Positions 1 through 8,932 of a stretch of 64,000 nt of DNA are shown piece by piece (the first letter of the stretch is position 1; every line of letters begins with the position of its first letter). The stretch comes from Hymenobacter volaticus (lineage in GTDB: Bacteria > Bacteroidota > Bacteroidia > Cytophagales > Hymenobacteraceae). The position numbers were made by a program, and so were the translations under genes. Under the pieces are notes generated by a model. The model was not told where the DNA came from, did not search any database, and saw only the letters and a program-made list of their open reading frames with translations. The stretch is taken from positions 186,001-250,000 of the forward strand of contig NZ_CP095062.1 of NCBI RefSeq assembly GCF_022921055.1. Direction: 5' to 3'.

Positions 1-30
1 AATTGAAGGGTATACGTCGCCGACTATCGG

Positions 31-2723
31 CTAGTAGTTTCGCTTTACTTGCAGGCCATTGAGAAATGCTTCGCCAGCCTGGGCAGTGAAGTCGATGATG
101 ATGCCCTTACCGTCCCTAGCCGTGACAGGCACTTTGAAGCTGGTGGCTCGCAGGGGCCGTAGGTAGGTATCCGCACTTAGGCTAGGCAATATGGGTTGGC
201 CGTTGAGCGACACCGTAAACGCTCGCGCGGTTGGGGCAGCTTGGCTACCCTCTGCCTTCTCGCCGGCTAGGTTATAAGCTAACTGCTCGGCAGCTGGAGC
301 GGCTTCGAGTTCGGCAAAGTGCAGCGTTACTTCGTACTGGCCATCGGGTACGTCCAGGCGGAATTGCTTGAGGCCTTGCCGCTGGGTTTCGTAGATGGCG
401 TCGTAGTCGGTGCCGAAGATGTCGCGGTCGGAGCCGTAGGGCAACCGGTCGCTAGGCATTTTGTAAACGTGGCCGCCTACGTAGCCCCAGCCGCCGGGGG
501 TATAGGGTTGCTCGGGCACCCACACTTGGTGCAGCTGGGCATCCGTGAAGGTGCGCTCGTCGCCGAGGCTCACGTTGAGTTCGGCAAACGGCAGGTTGGC
601 AGACGCTAATCGGGCAGGCAAAAGCTGAAACTCGATATCGGTCTGATCTTCTACTGTCTGCCCTGGGTTCTGTGCCCGCAACCGGTTCAGACCATTACCG
701 AAGGGCACCATGAAGCGCGCTACTCCGAACACAGCGGGCTTGGTGCCCAGGTCGCGGCCGTTGAGTTGCAGCTGCACGGTGGGCTGGTTAGTATACACCT
801 CCACTGGCTGGCGGCAATAGAGTGAATCGGGGCCGGCAGCAGGACCAGCACGCAGCGTCCAGGCACGAGAACCGATGCGCAGTACCGGCGTGCGGAGCAA
901 GTGGGCCTGATAAAACCAGTAGGTGTCCTTGGGTTGCCGGTCGCCGGTAAGCAGGCTTTTGTTGTTGATGTGGGGCACGGCTTCCTGCCGGGTTTCGGAG
1001 TTGAACTCGGCTAGATTCCATACCGCGCAACCAGCCACAAACGGCCGATCCAGGATGGCTTTCAAGTAGAACTCGTGGTAGCGGTTGGCGTACTCCATCG
1101 ACTTGTCGAACCGCTTCGGCACAGCAGCATGCAGGCGCACGTCGCAGTCGGCGCCGTATTCGGTTACCAGCAGTGGCTTGTCGGGCAGGTCTTTGCGGTG
1201 GCGGTCAAGAAAATTGGGGAAACCTTGCAAGTCGGGCGAGTACCAGCCGGGGTAAAGGTTCCAGCCAATAACCTGCGGAATAGCCGTCAGGCCGGCTTGT
1301 TGGTAGAGGTTGAGGTCGCCGTGGCACACCAGCATGGTGGCGCGGGCCGGGTCTTCACGCCGGGTTAAGCTGTCGAGCTGCCGGGCCAGGGTGGCTACCC
1401 GGCGCAAATAAACGCGGCCAGGCTCGTTGTCGCGCTTGATGCCGGTGGGCAACCGCAGCAGCACTTCGTTCATGTAGGACCAGATGATAACGCTCGGGTG
1501 GTTGCCGTTCTGCCGAATCATCTCGGTTTGCATGGTCCGGCAATTTTGGAAGAAGGCTTCCGAGTCGGTAATGGCGTTGACCACGGGAATCTCAACAGAA
1601 GCCAGAATCCCGAGCCGGTCGCAGGCTGCCAGCACGGCGGGGTCGTGGGGGTAGTGCGACACGCGCAAGAAGTTGCCGCCCATTTGCTTGAGCAACTGCA
1701 CGTCGCGCTCAGCCAGGGCCGTAGGCAAGGCGTTGCCCAAGCCCGGATAGTCTTGGTGCCGGTTGGTGCCGATTAGTTTGAGCGGCTGGCCATTCAGGAA
1801 AAAACCTTGCGCTGCGTCGAAACGAAACCAGCGCAACCCTACGGGGCTGCTAACTTCGTCGAGCGGGGTGTTGCCCTCCAGCACCTGGGTTACGGTGCGG
1901 TACAGGTACGGGTCGTCGGGAGTCCATAAATGGGGCTGACGCACGCTGGGCAACGCCAGCCGGAACGCCTGTGTTTGGCTTGCTTTCAAGGCGAGGCGCG
2001 TCTGCTGCCGGGCTACCAACTGGCCAGTACGGTCGAGCAGCTGGGTCAGCACCGTAACCCGCCGGGTTGTACTGGCCTCGTTGGTGAGGGTGCCAGCCAC
2101 TACTACGGCCGCCGCAGTAGCCGATACCGTAGGCGTAGTGGTAAACACTCCATCAGAAGCGTGGTTGTCGAGGTCGAAATGCACGGGCTCGGCGGCCACC
2201 AAATACACGTCGCGGTAGAGCCCCCCGTAGAACGTAAAGTCGGCCGTTAGCGGTGGGATATCCGGGTTGTAGCGGTTGGTGAGCTTCACGACCACCTCGG
2301 CCTTCGTGGGCTTGTTCCCGCTGAAAGTCAGAAATTTACTGATCGGAAAGCTGAACGCGGTATAGCCGCCCACGTGGCGCCCGGCCAGCTGCCCGTTCAC
2401 GTACACCTCGGCTTCTTGATTGGCCCCTCAAAGCGCAGAAACACGCGGCGGCGCTGCCAATCAGCGGGCACGGTGAGCGTCTTTTTGTAAGTGCCAACGC
2501 CTCGGTAATAACCCGGCTCATCGTCGAGGACGTCGGTGGCGTTCCAGGTGTGGGGCAAGGACACTTTTTCCCACCCATCCGAACCTGTGGTTAACTCGCC
2601 TTTGCGAAAAAGCCAGTCGGAGCTGATGGATTGCACGAGGCGCTGGGCGCTGGCCGGAACAGCCAGCAGCAGGAGCAGGCTAACATGTAGGCGACGCAAC
2701 CAGGAGAATAGAAGCTTATTCAT
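31..2723 (-). pseudogene. GH2 beta-galactosidase/glucuronidase-like enzyme with C-terminal malectin domain; frameshifted as read
   Basis: Exported GH2 glycosidase and last gene of the utilization locus. The start ATG at 2723 begins MNKLLFSW followed by a signal peptide ending in PASAQ. Frame is lost at a C4 run, 2424-2427 (GGGG in the coding sense). One extra base restores FEGANQEAEVYVNG, the usual GH2 sugar-binding-domain sequence, and gives about 897 residues, normal for the family. The downstream part carries the general acid/base in WSYMNE and the nucleophile in LLVTEYGAD, so both catalytic glutamates are present. The last roughly 170 residues (DGQYEVTLHFAELEA) form a malectin-like carbohydrate-binding domain. 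Specificity cannot be read from sequence; beta-galactosidase or beta-glucuronidase are the usual activities. I judge the frameshift more likely a sequence error than decay. Confidence 0.85.
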
Positions 2724-2763
2724 AGGGGAAGGTACCACTCGGGGCCGGACTAGTACGACACAA

Positions 2764-2796
2764 CCGCCGGCACGGCTTCAGCGTCCGTACCGGCGG
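2764..2796 (-). promoter_or_regulatory. Intergenic RNA hairpin between GH30 and GH2
   Basis: A 12-bp stem (2764-2775 with 2785-2796) and a 9-nt loop. The one non-Watson-Crick position is a U-G wobble only when read on the minus strand, the strand transcribed here. There is no U tract, so it looks more like an mRNA-stability or processing element than a terminator. Confidence 0.5.
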
Positions 2797-2841
2797 CGTG
2801 CGCATTTCACAAAAAGCTTGTGCTCGGAAAACTTAGCCGTC

Positions 2842-4287
2842 TTAGTTAATCACGTAAGTGCTGATGGAATGCGGCAAACTAACGGCCGGAGCGGCCTGAC
2901 CTTTCATCCAAAGCTGGAATTCCTGCTTTTTGTCGCCGCTGTTCATGACCACCACGGCTACTTTGCCGTCAGCATTTTGGAAGGCCGTAGTTTGCAGCCA
3001 GTCGCGGTTGGTGGTGCTGGCAATGCGCCGGGCGCCGGGCCGAATAAATTTCGAGAAGTGGCCGATGTAATAGTAACAGTTGGTGTAAATCAGCTTGCCA
3101 GTGCGCGTATCGGCAATGATGGGCGCGAAGCAGAAGTTACCAACGTGGTTGGGCCCGCCCTTTTCGTCGAGCAGCACGTTCCAATCGGTCCAGCCCACGG
3201 TGCCGGCGTTGAAGTCGTTGATCATCGAATTACCGTACCGCTCGCCGAGTTTCCAGTCGTTCACTTGGTCGAAGTTGAAGTTTTCGATGCAGCCTTCGGT
3301 GAACATCAAGTTGGTATTGGGGTAGGTTTCGTGCACGCGCCGCTCACTGTCGAAGAGCATGCCGCTGGTGGTCCAGGTTTCGTACCAGTGGTAGCCGATG
3401 CCCCACACGTACTTGGCGGCCTCGGGGTCGTCGAGGATGGTGCTGGCCCGCTGGTACATCAGGTCGCGGTTATGGTCCCAGGCAATCAGCTTTTTGTCGC
3501 CCAAGCCGCCTTTTTCGAGCGTGGGCCCCAGGTACTGCTTGATGTAGTCGCGCTCTTCTTCGGCCGTAAACAAACACGACTCCCACTTCTGCGTGGCCAT
3601 CGGCTCGTTTTGCACCGTCAGGCCCCAGATGGGCAGGCCGCGCTGCTCGTACGCTTTGATGAACTTCACGTAGTGGTCGGCCCAGCTTTGGCGGAACTCT
3701 GGCAGCAACTTACCGCCGCGTAGCATGTTCTTGTTGTCTTTCATCCAGGCCGGAGGGCTCCACGGGCTTACGTACAAGGGCAGCTTGCCCCCGGCCGCAG
3801 CCGTGGCCTGCTTGATAAACGGAATCCGGTACTGCTCGTCGTGCTTGACGCTAAAGGATTTCAGCTCCTTGTCGTTGTCCTTGACATAGGTATAGCTACC
3901 ACTGGAAAAGTCGCAGCTGCCAATAGACGTACGCGCCAACGAGTACCCAATACCTGCCGTGGGGCTGTAGTACGCCTGCATGAATTCCTGCTGCTGCGGC
4001 TTAGGCAGCTTAAAGAAGGTTTCGGCCGAGGCATCGGTCAGCGCGCCACCAATGCCGAGCAGGGTTTGAAACGAGTGCGACGGGTCCACGAACACGCAGA
4101 CCTGAGTTTCGAGGGGCTGCCCGGCAGGTTGGAAGGCCAACGGCTGACCAGCGCTTAGGCGCTGATCGGTGTTCTGCGCGGTGGTATATACCTGCGCCGT
4201 TTTACCAGCGGCCGAATACGGAGTAGGCTGCGCCAGCACGCGGCCCAAACCGAGCGCCAAAAGCGGCAGCAAAAACTTGATTTTCAT
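2842..4287 (-). CDS. GH30 glycoside hydrolase (glucosylceramidase/endo-beta-1,6-glucanase type)
   Basis: Retaining beta-glycosidase of family GH30, about 481 residues, exported. The start is the ATG at 4287, which opens a clean signal peptide (MKIKFLLPLLALGLG, then VLAQ) and leaves 35 bp to the upstream gene; the longer reading frame would overlap that gene. Visible motifs are the substrate-lining LPLYVSPWSPPAWMK, the acid/base in TVQNEP and the nucleophile in LMFTEGC. GGPNHVGNFCFAPI is a GH30 signature near the end of the barrel, and the C-terminal strands ending STYVIN belong to the beta-sandwich. It is the most divergent of the three tandem GH30 genes here and probably attacks a different linkage or chain length. 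Subfamily 1 or 3 is likely; specificity is inferred only. Confidence 0.9.
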   Translation of the reverse strand: MKIKFLLPLLALGLGRVLAQPTPYSAAGKTAQVYTTAQNTDQRLSAGQPLAFQPAGQPLETQVCVFVDPSHSFQTLLGIGGALTDASAETFFKLPKPQQQEFMQAYYSPTAGIGYSLARTSIGSCDFSSGSYTYVKDNDKELKSFSVKHDEQYRIPFIKQATAAAGGKLPLYVSPWSPPAWMKDNKNMLRGGKLLPEFRQSWADHYVKFIKAYEQRGLPIWGLTVQNEPMATQKWESCLFTAEEERDYIKQYLGPTLEKGGLGDKKLIAWDHNRDLMYQRASTILDDPEAAKYVWGIGYHWYETWTTSGMLFDSERRVHETYPNTNLMFTEGCIENFNFDQVNDWKLGERYGNSMINDFNAGTVGWTDWNVLLDEKGGPNHVGNFCFAPIIADTRTGKLIYTNCYYYIGHFSKFIRPGARRIASTTNRDWLQTTAFQNADGKVAVVVMNSGDKKQEFQLWMKGQAAPAVSLPHSISTYVIN

Positions 4288-4322
4288 AGAAAACGGGTGA
4301 GCAAAGCAGAAGCCAGCCAGGG

Positions 4323-5780
4323 CTACCACACGTAGGTAGCCACGGCACCGCCGTAGAGCGAGGTGCTTACTTCTTTGCCTTTAAACTGGATGTTGAATTT
4401 TTGCAGCGTTGAACTGGTATTAACGACCATCAAAACGCGCTTGCCATTAGGGGTTTTGTAGGCCACGTTGGGCAGATTGGGGGGCACATTGGTGGCCACG
4501 CGCACCGAGCCGGGCCGCACAAACTTGCTGGCGTGCGCAACGCTGTAGTACGCCGGATTGCGCGTTACGGTATTGGCACTAATCGTAATGGCGCCTAGGC
4601 ATTGCGTGCAGCCGCCGCTGGTATGCGGCCCGAAAGCGGCGTCGTTGGCTAGGTTCCACTCCAGCACGTTGCGGCTCCAGTTGCGCGGCGCAGCAATCAG
4701 GAGGTTATTGGCGTGCCAGGTTACATCGGCGGCGAAGTTACCGGGGGCTTGGGTCCACTGCTCGGTGAAGTACACGTTCTTGCCCGGATAGGCATCATGC
4801 ACGGTGGTCAGGGCATCCATGGTGCCACCGTAGAGGTGGAACGCCGAGCCATCGACGTAGGGCCGCGCCCCGGCATCGTTGAGCACGGTGATGGGGTAGT
4901 TGGGTTGGTCGGCGTTGTGGTCGTAGGCAATAATCTTGGTGCTGATGTTCGCCGCCCGGAAAGCCGGTCCCACATGGTTCTTGATAAAGGTGGCTTGCTC
5001 ACTGGCCTGCATCACCAAGCTGGGGTTGTTGTTGGGATTCAGGGGCTCATTTTGCAGCGTTACCGCGTCAATCGTAATGCCAGCGGCCTTCATACCCTGG
5101 ATGTACTTCACAAAGTACTGGGCATACGCATCATAATATTCCGGCTTCAAACTACCCCCCTTCGGGCTGTTGTTGGTTTTCATCCACGACGGAGCCGTCC
5201 ACGGTGAACCCAGGATTTTGATGTTGGGGTTAACCGCCAAAATCTCCTTGAGCATCGGAATGAAGTAGGCTTGGTCGGGGGCGAGGCTGAAGTTGGCCAG
5301 GGTGGGGTCGGGGCTGTTCGAGTCGTCGTAGGTGTACACCTGGTCGTTGAGGTCGGAAGCCCCGATGCTCACGCGCAGGTAGCTGATGCCCAACGAGGTG
5401 CTATCCGTGGCGAACAACTCTTTGAGTAGCTCGGCCCGGCTGCTTGCTGCCATCTGACTCATCACCTGGGCACTCCCGCCAGTGAAGGTGTAGCCGAAAC
5501 CATCCATCGTTTGGTAAGTTTGGGTGGTATCTACTATGATGGTAGGGTCTTGGTTGTTGTTGGTGCCAAACTGCAAATTCACCTTCTGACGAGCGAAAAG
5601 AGCGGATTTGTCGGGCATCGTCAGCCAGAGCGCTACCTGCGACGGTCCTACGGGAGTTGTCGGAGTCGGGGTTGGGGTAGGAGTCGGGGCGACGGGGGTG
5701 TTTTCCTTTTGGCAGCCGTCAAGCAGTAAAAGCACCAGAAACAAGCTGACCAGGCAGCGAAAGTGGGTGGGCAACGTCAT
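4323..5780 (-). CDS. GH30 glycoside hydrolase, lipoprotein
   Basis: Surface-type GH30 enzyme, 485 residues. The N-terminus has a hydrophobic signal with a lipobox (LLLLDGC at about residue 22), followed by a Thr/Pro repeat linker at about 33-43, the arrangement of an outer-membrane lipoprotein held away from the membrane. GH30 motifs are QTMDGFGYTFTGGSA near the N-terminus of the barrel, the acid/base in TLQNEP, the nucleophile in VYFTEQW, and the beta-sandwich ending VATYVW. It is clearly paralogous to the next gene upstream in the operon (more than half of aligned residues identical by eye), so the two arose by tandem duplication. The lipid anchor suggests this is the surface endo-acting copy, while the type-I-signal paralogue works in the periplasm; that division of labour is inference. 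Confidence 0.9.
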   Translation of the reverse strand: MTLPTHFRCLVSLFLVLLLLDGCQKENTPVAPTPTPTPTPTTPVGPSQVALWLTMPDKSALFARQKVNLQFGTNNNQDPTIIVDTTQTYQTMDGFGYTFTGGSAQVMSQMAASSRAELLKELFATDSTSLGISYLRVSIGASDLNDQVYTYDDSNSPDPTLANFSLAPDQAYFIPMLKEILAVNPNIKILGSPWTAPSWMKTNNSPKGGSLKPEYYDAYAQYFVKYIQGMKAAGITIDAVTLQNEPLNPNNNPSLVMQASEQATFIKNHVGPAFRAANISTKIIAYDHNADQPNYPITVLNDAGARPYVDGSAFHLYGGTMDALTTVHDAYPGKNVYFTEQWTQAPGNFAADVTWHANNLLIAAPRNWSRNVLEWNLANDAAFGPHTSGGCTQCLGAITISANTVTRNPAYYSVAHASKFVRPGSVRVATNVPPNLPNVAYKTPNGKRVLMVVNTSSTLQKFNIQFKGKEVSTSLYGGAVATYVW

Positions 5781-5828
5781 GGGGCGAGCTAGAAAAACCA
5801 GTGAGTGAAATCCGTCGGCGCAGGCTAC

Positions 5829-7262
5829 TTACCACACGTAGGTAGCTACTGCGCCAGCTGGCAGCGTGGCTTGGGCGTTTTTGCCCGAGTAGCGCACACT
5901 GAATGTTTGGGGCGAGGTTTGGTCGTTGAGGACCAGTAGTACGTGCCCGCCGTTGGGCGTGCGGTACGCCACGTTGGGTAGCACGCCAGTGCTGGTTGAG
6001 TTCACGCGCACCGAGCCGGGCACCACAAACTTGCTGGAATGGGCTACTGTGTAGTAGGCCACGTTGCGCGTTACCGTGTTGCCGGCCAGCGTAATAGCGC
6101 CGAGGCATTCGGTGCAGCCGCCAGGAGTGTGGGGGTTCTGCTGCGGATCGGCCGCCAAGTTCCATTCCAGCACGTTGCGGCTCCAGTTGCGCGGCGCCCC
6201 GATGAACATGTTCTTCACGTGCCAGCCTAAGTTGCCTTCAAACTTGGTGCGCGAGCCCACCCACTGCTCGGTGAAGTAGAGGTTTTTGTTGGGGAAAGCC
6301 TCATGTACTTTGCTCATGGCGTCAATGGGACCAGCGTAGAGGTGAAACGCGGAGCCATCGACGTACGGGCGGGCCGTGGCATCGTTAAGGACAGTGAGCG
6401 GATAGTCCGGCTTGTCGAGGTTGTGGTCGTAGCAGATGATTTTGGTTTTCAGCTTCGCGGCCTTAAAAGCGGGCCCTAGGTGCTTGCCAATAAACTCGGC
6501 TTGTTGCTCGGCTAGCATCAGCAAGCTAGGGTTGTTGCCGGGGTGCAAGGGCTCGTTCTGCACCGTAATGGCATCGAGCTTGATACCGTGCTTCTGCATG
6601 CCCTGGATGTACTTCACAAAGTATTGCGCGTAGGCATCGTAAAACTCCGGCTTCAGGGAGCCACCTTTGGTTTCGCCGTTGGTTTTCATCCAGGCGGGCG
6701 GGCTCCACGGCGACCCCAACAGCTTGATGGCGGGGTTGATGGCCAAAATTTGCTTTAGTACCGGAATCAGATGTTTCTCATCGGGGGCCAAGCTGAAGCG
6801 CGCCAACGTCGGGTCGGTCTGGCCGGCCGGCAGGTCGTCGTAGCTGAACACTTGCGCATCGAGGTCGGAGGCGCCAATGCTCAGACGCAGGTAGCTCACG
6901 CCAATACCCTTGTCGGTGGTGCTGAACAACTCGCGGAGCAGTTGGTTGCGCTCGGTGGCGCCCATGGCACTCAGCAGCTCGGCGCTGCCGCCAGTCAGGC
7001 AGTAGCCGAAGCCATCCATGGTCTGATAGGTTTGGCTATCGTCTACCTCAATCACGGCACCGGTTGCGGTTCCCGCCTGAAACGTCAGGCCGCTGGGCTG
7101 CGGCTGCAAGAGTTGAGTTTGGTCGGCGGTGGTAATCCAGCTCGACGCGCGCGCCGGGGCGGTGGCCTTGCCCCGCTGAGGGCGGTTTTGGCCGTGGCCT
7201 GGCAACAGCGTAAGGGTACATAGGGCTACCAGCCCCCAGCGGCAAACAGAAACAGATAGCAT
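5829..7262 (-). CDS. GH30 glycoside hydrolase, type I signal peptide
   Basis: GH30 enzyme of 477 residues and first hydrolase gene after susD. The signal peptide is of the ordinary type (GLVALCTLTLLPGHGQ), without the lipobox of its paralogue. Motifs are QTMDGFGYCLTGGSA, LGSPWSPPAWMKTN, the acid/base in TVQNEP and the nucleophile in LYFTEQW. WSRNVLEWNLA and a Cys-rich GGCTECLGAI loop are shared with the neighbouring GH30 paralogue. The domain order is (beta/alpha)8 barrel plus beta-sandwich, ending VATYVW. It lies 48 bp before the next GH30 gene, so the two are presumably on one transcript. Related GH30 enzymes act on beta-1,6-glucan, glucosylceramide or beta-1,6-galactan; the sequence alone does not decide between them. 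Confidence 0.9.
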   Translation of the reverse strand: MLSVSVCRWGLVALCTLTLLPGHGQNRPQRGKATAPARASSWITTADQTQLLQPQPSGLTFQAGTATGAVIEVDDSQTYQTMDGFGYCLTGGSAELLSAMGATERNQLLRELFSTTDKGIGVSYLRLSIGASDLDAQVFSYDDLPAGQTDPTLARFSLAPDEKHLIPVLKQILAINPAIKLLGSPWSPPAWMKTNGETKGGSLKPEFYDAYAQYFVKYIQGMQKHGIKLDAITVQNEPLHPGNNPSLLMLAEQQAEFIGKHLGPAFKAAKLKTKIICYDHNLDKPDYPLTVLNDATARPYVDGSAFHLYAGPIDAMSKVHEAFPNKNLYFTEQWVGSRTKFEGNLGWHVKNMFIGAPRNWSRNVLEWNLAADPQQNPHTPGGCTECLGAITLAGNTVTRNVAYYTVAHSSKFVVPGSVRVNSTSTGVLPNVAYRTPNGGHVLLVLNDQTSPQTFSVRYSGKNAQATLPAGAVATYVW

Positions 7263-7333
7263 CAGTGAATCAAGAAAAGTACAGGTGATAATTCCACAGC
7301 CAGGAAAAGAAGGGCAATGCTCTTCTCCCTATG

Positions 7334-7379
7334 GCTTCAGGCCGGAAGTAAAGGAACGCCTTCACTTCCGGCCTGAAGC
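7334..7379 (-). promoter_or_regulatory. Strong hairpin between susD and the GH30 genes
   Basis: Perfect 16-bp inverted repeat (7334-7349 with 7364-7379), extended inside by four more pairs (AAGG/CCTT) around an AACG loop after one mismatch. It sits just after the susD stop and before the first GH30 ATG. There is no poly-U run on the minus-strand side, so it may set relative SusCD to enzyme levels by partial termination or 3'-end protection. Confidence 0.65.
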
Positions 7380-7400
7380 ACTTTCTAGCTACCGTTCAGG

Positions 7401-8906
7401 TTAGTAGCCCGGATTTTGCTGAAGTTGGGGATTGTTATTGATTTCAGCTTGCGGCAGCGGAAACAACAGGTAGTTCACATCACGTGCGCCTTTGCGGAAC
7501 TGGGCAATTAGGTCGAGAGCCGTAACGGTATGCGCGCCGGCTTCCACTTGGTTGTGACGGGCGTAGCGTAGCAAATCCCACCACCGCTCACCTTCAAAGG
7601 CTAGCTCCAGCCGGCGCTGCCGGTCGATTTCGTTGCGTAGCGCCTGCTTGCTGGCTGCTTGGGCTGAGCCCATCGTTAGGGCCGCCAAGCCAGCACGCTG
7701 GCGCACCAAATTCAGCTTGGCTAAGGCGTCAGTCGAAGGACCGTTTTGCTCGTTCACGGCTTCGGCATAGTTCAGCAGCACCTCAGCGTAGCGCAACACG
7801 TACGAGTTGTCTATGGAGTTGAAGTTGTTGCCACTGCTGGTCCATTTGTAGGGGAAATTGCCTCGGTCGTTGATTGCGCTATTACTGCTGCTAATAGCTT
7901 GGTTTTTACGCGAGTCGATATAACTGACATGGTTACGCCCAAGAAACTTACCAGCGCTATTCACCACATTTCCCACATAACTCCAACGCTGATCGTTCAC
8001 CGTGTCAGCATACGCAATCAGTTCGGCCGTAGGGAGGTTGAACTTCGAGAACGAATACGTAGTGAGCGGGAAGGGCAATATCTCGTCGGGCAGTAAGTTG
8101 CCCCCGTCGGGAGTTCCAGCGAATTGAATCTCGAAAAGTGACTCGGCCCCTTTATTTTCCGCTGGAAACAGCGCTCGGAAGCTATTGTTAAGTTGAATGT
8201 TGGCAGCAATCACCTTGCCCGCCGCAGCCTGAGCTGCCGCCCAGTTGCGCTGAGTAACCTGCACCCGGGCCAACAGGGCATTGGCCGAGTTTTTAGTGGC
8301 TCGGTTAAGGTTGGAAGCGGCAGTGGGAGGCATTTGGATAGCAGCCTTTTGCAAATCTGTTACCACCTGCTCGTACACTTGCTCGGGAGTAGCCCGGGGT
8401 AGGTTCAGCTCGGAAGGCTGCGCCGTCTCGGTAGGCTCTAGGCGCAGTGGCACGCCTCCATAGGCTCGCACCAAGTTGAAGTAACACAGAGCGCGCACAA
8501 AGCGGGCTTCGCCCTGGATTTGGCTGCGCCGCAGTGTGTCCATCGTAATGGTAGGCACGTACTTGAGCACGATGTTGGCCCGGTTGATACCCAAGTAGGC
8601 TTGCCGAAACACGTTACCTACTTGGCTGGTGTTGGGCGTCCAGGCAATGGTTTCCAGCGCATTCACGTCGTTGCTGACGCTGGTGGTGTTGTCGCTGGGC
8701 ATCTCGCCCATCGTAAACAAGTCCTGGCCGTAGGCCCCAGCACCTTGCAGCGCATCATAGACGGCCGTAATGCTGGACTCAGCATCGTCGCCGGAGGTAA
8801 AGAAGTTGTTGGGCGTGATGCTGGTCAACGGCTCTTTCTGCAGGAAGTCGTCGCAGCTGGCGAGCAGCGCAAGCGCGCAGAGCGGAAGGATATAGGCTTT
8901 TTTCAT
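7401..8906 (-). CDS. SusD/RagB-family nutrient-binding lipoprotein
   Basis: Cell-surface glycan-binding partner of the adjacent SusC channel, 501 residues. The N-terminus is a lipoprotein signal with lipobox (LALLASC at about residue 18), followed by the family signature DDFLQKEPLTSITPNNFF. The alpha-helical TPR-like core includes RFVRALCYFNLVRAYGGVPL, and the C-terminal RagB/SusD part has the usual RRLELAFEGERWWDLLRY and ends LLFPLPQAEINNNPQL. Length is typical for the family. It lies 26 bp after susC on the same strand, the invariant order for these pairs, and is followed by a strong hairpin before the hydrolase genes. The ligand is presumably the glycan attacked by the GH30/GH2 enzymes. 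Confidence 0.97.
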   Translation of the reverse strand: MKKAYILPLCALALLASCDDFLQKEPLTSITPNNFFTSGDDAESSITAVYDALQGAGAYGQDLFTMGEMPSDNTTSVSNDVNALETIAWTPNTSQVGNVFRQAYLGINRANIVLKYVPTITMDTLRRSQIQGEARFVRALCYFNLVRAYGGVPLRLEPTETAQPSELNLPRATPEQVYEQVVTDLQKAAIQMPPTAASNLNRATKNSANALLARVQVTQRNWAAAQAAAGKVIAANIQLNNSFRALFPAENKGAESLFEIQFAGTPDGGNLLPDEILPFPLTTYSFSKFNLPTAELIAYADTVNDQRWSYVGNVVNSAGKFLGRNHVSYIDSRKNQAISSSNSAINDRGNFPYKWTSSGNNFNSIDNSYVLRYAEVLLNYAEAVNEQNGPSTDALAKLNLVRQRAGLAALTMGSAQAASKQALRNEIDRQRRLELAFEGERWWDLLRYARHNQVEAGAHTVTALDLIAQFRKGARDVNYLLFPLPQAEINNNPQLQQNPGY

Positions 8907-8932
8907 CGGGAATGGCAGGCTAAGAAGTCAGC

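Noticed and set aside
2536..3723. 395-codon plus-strand frame over the GH30 and GH2 genes
   Set aside because: It is antisense to two genes with full catalytic motifs. The translation has low complexity with His/Val/Gly runs typical of a GC-rich shadow frame and no recognizable domain.
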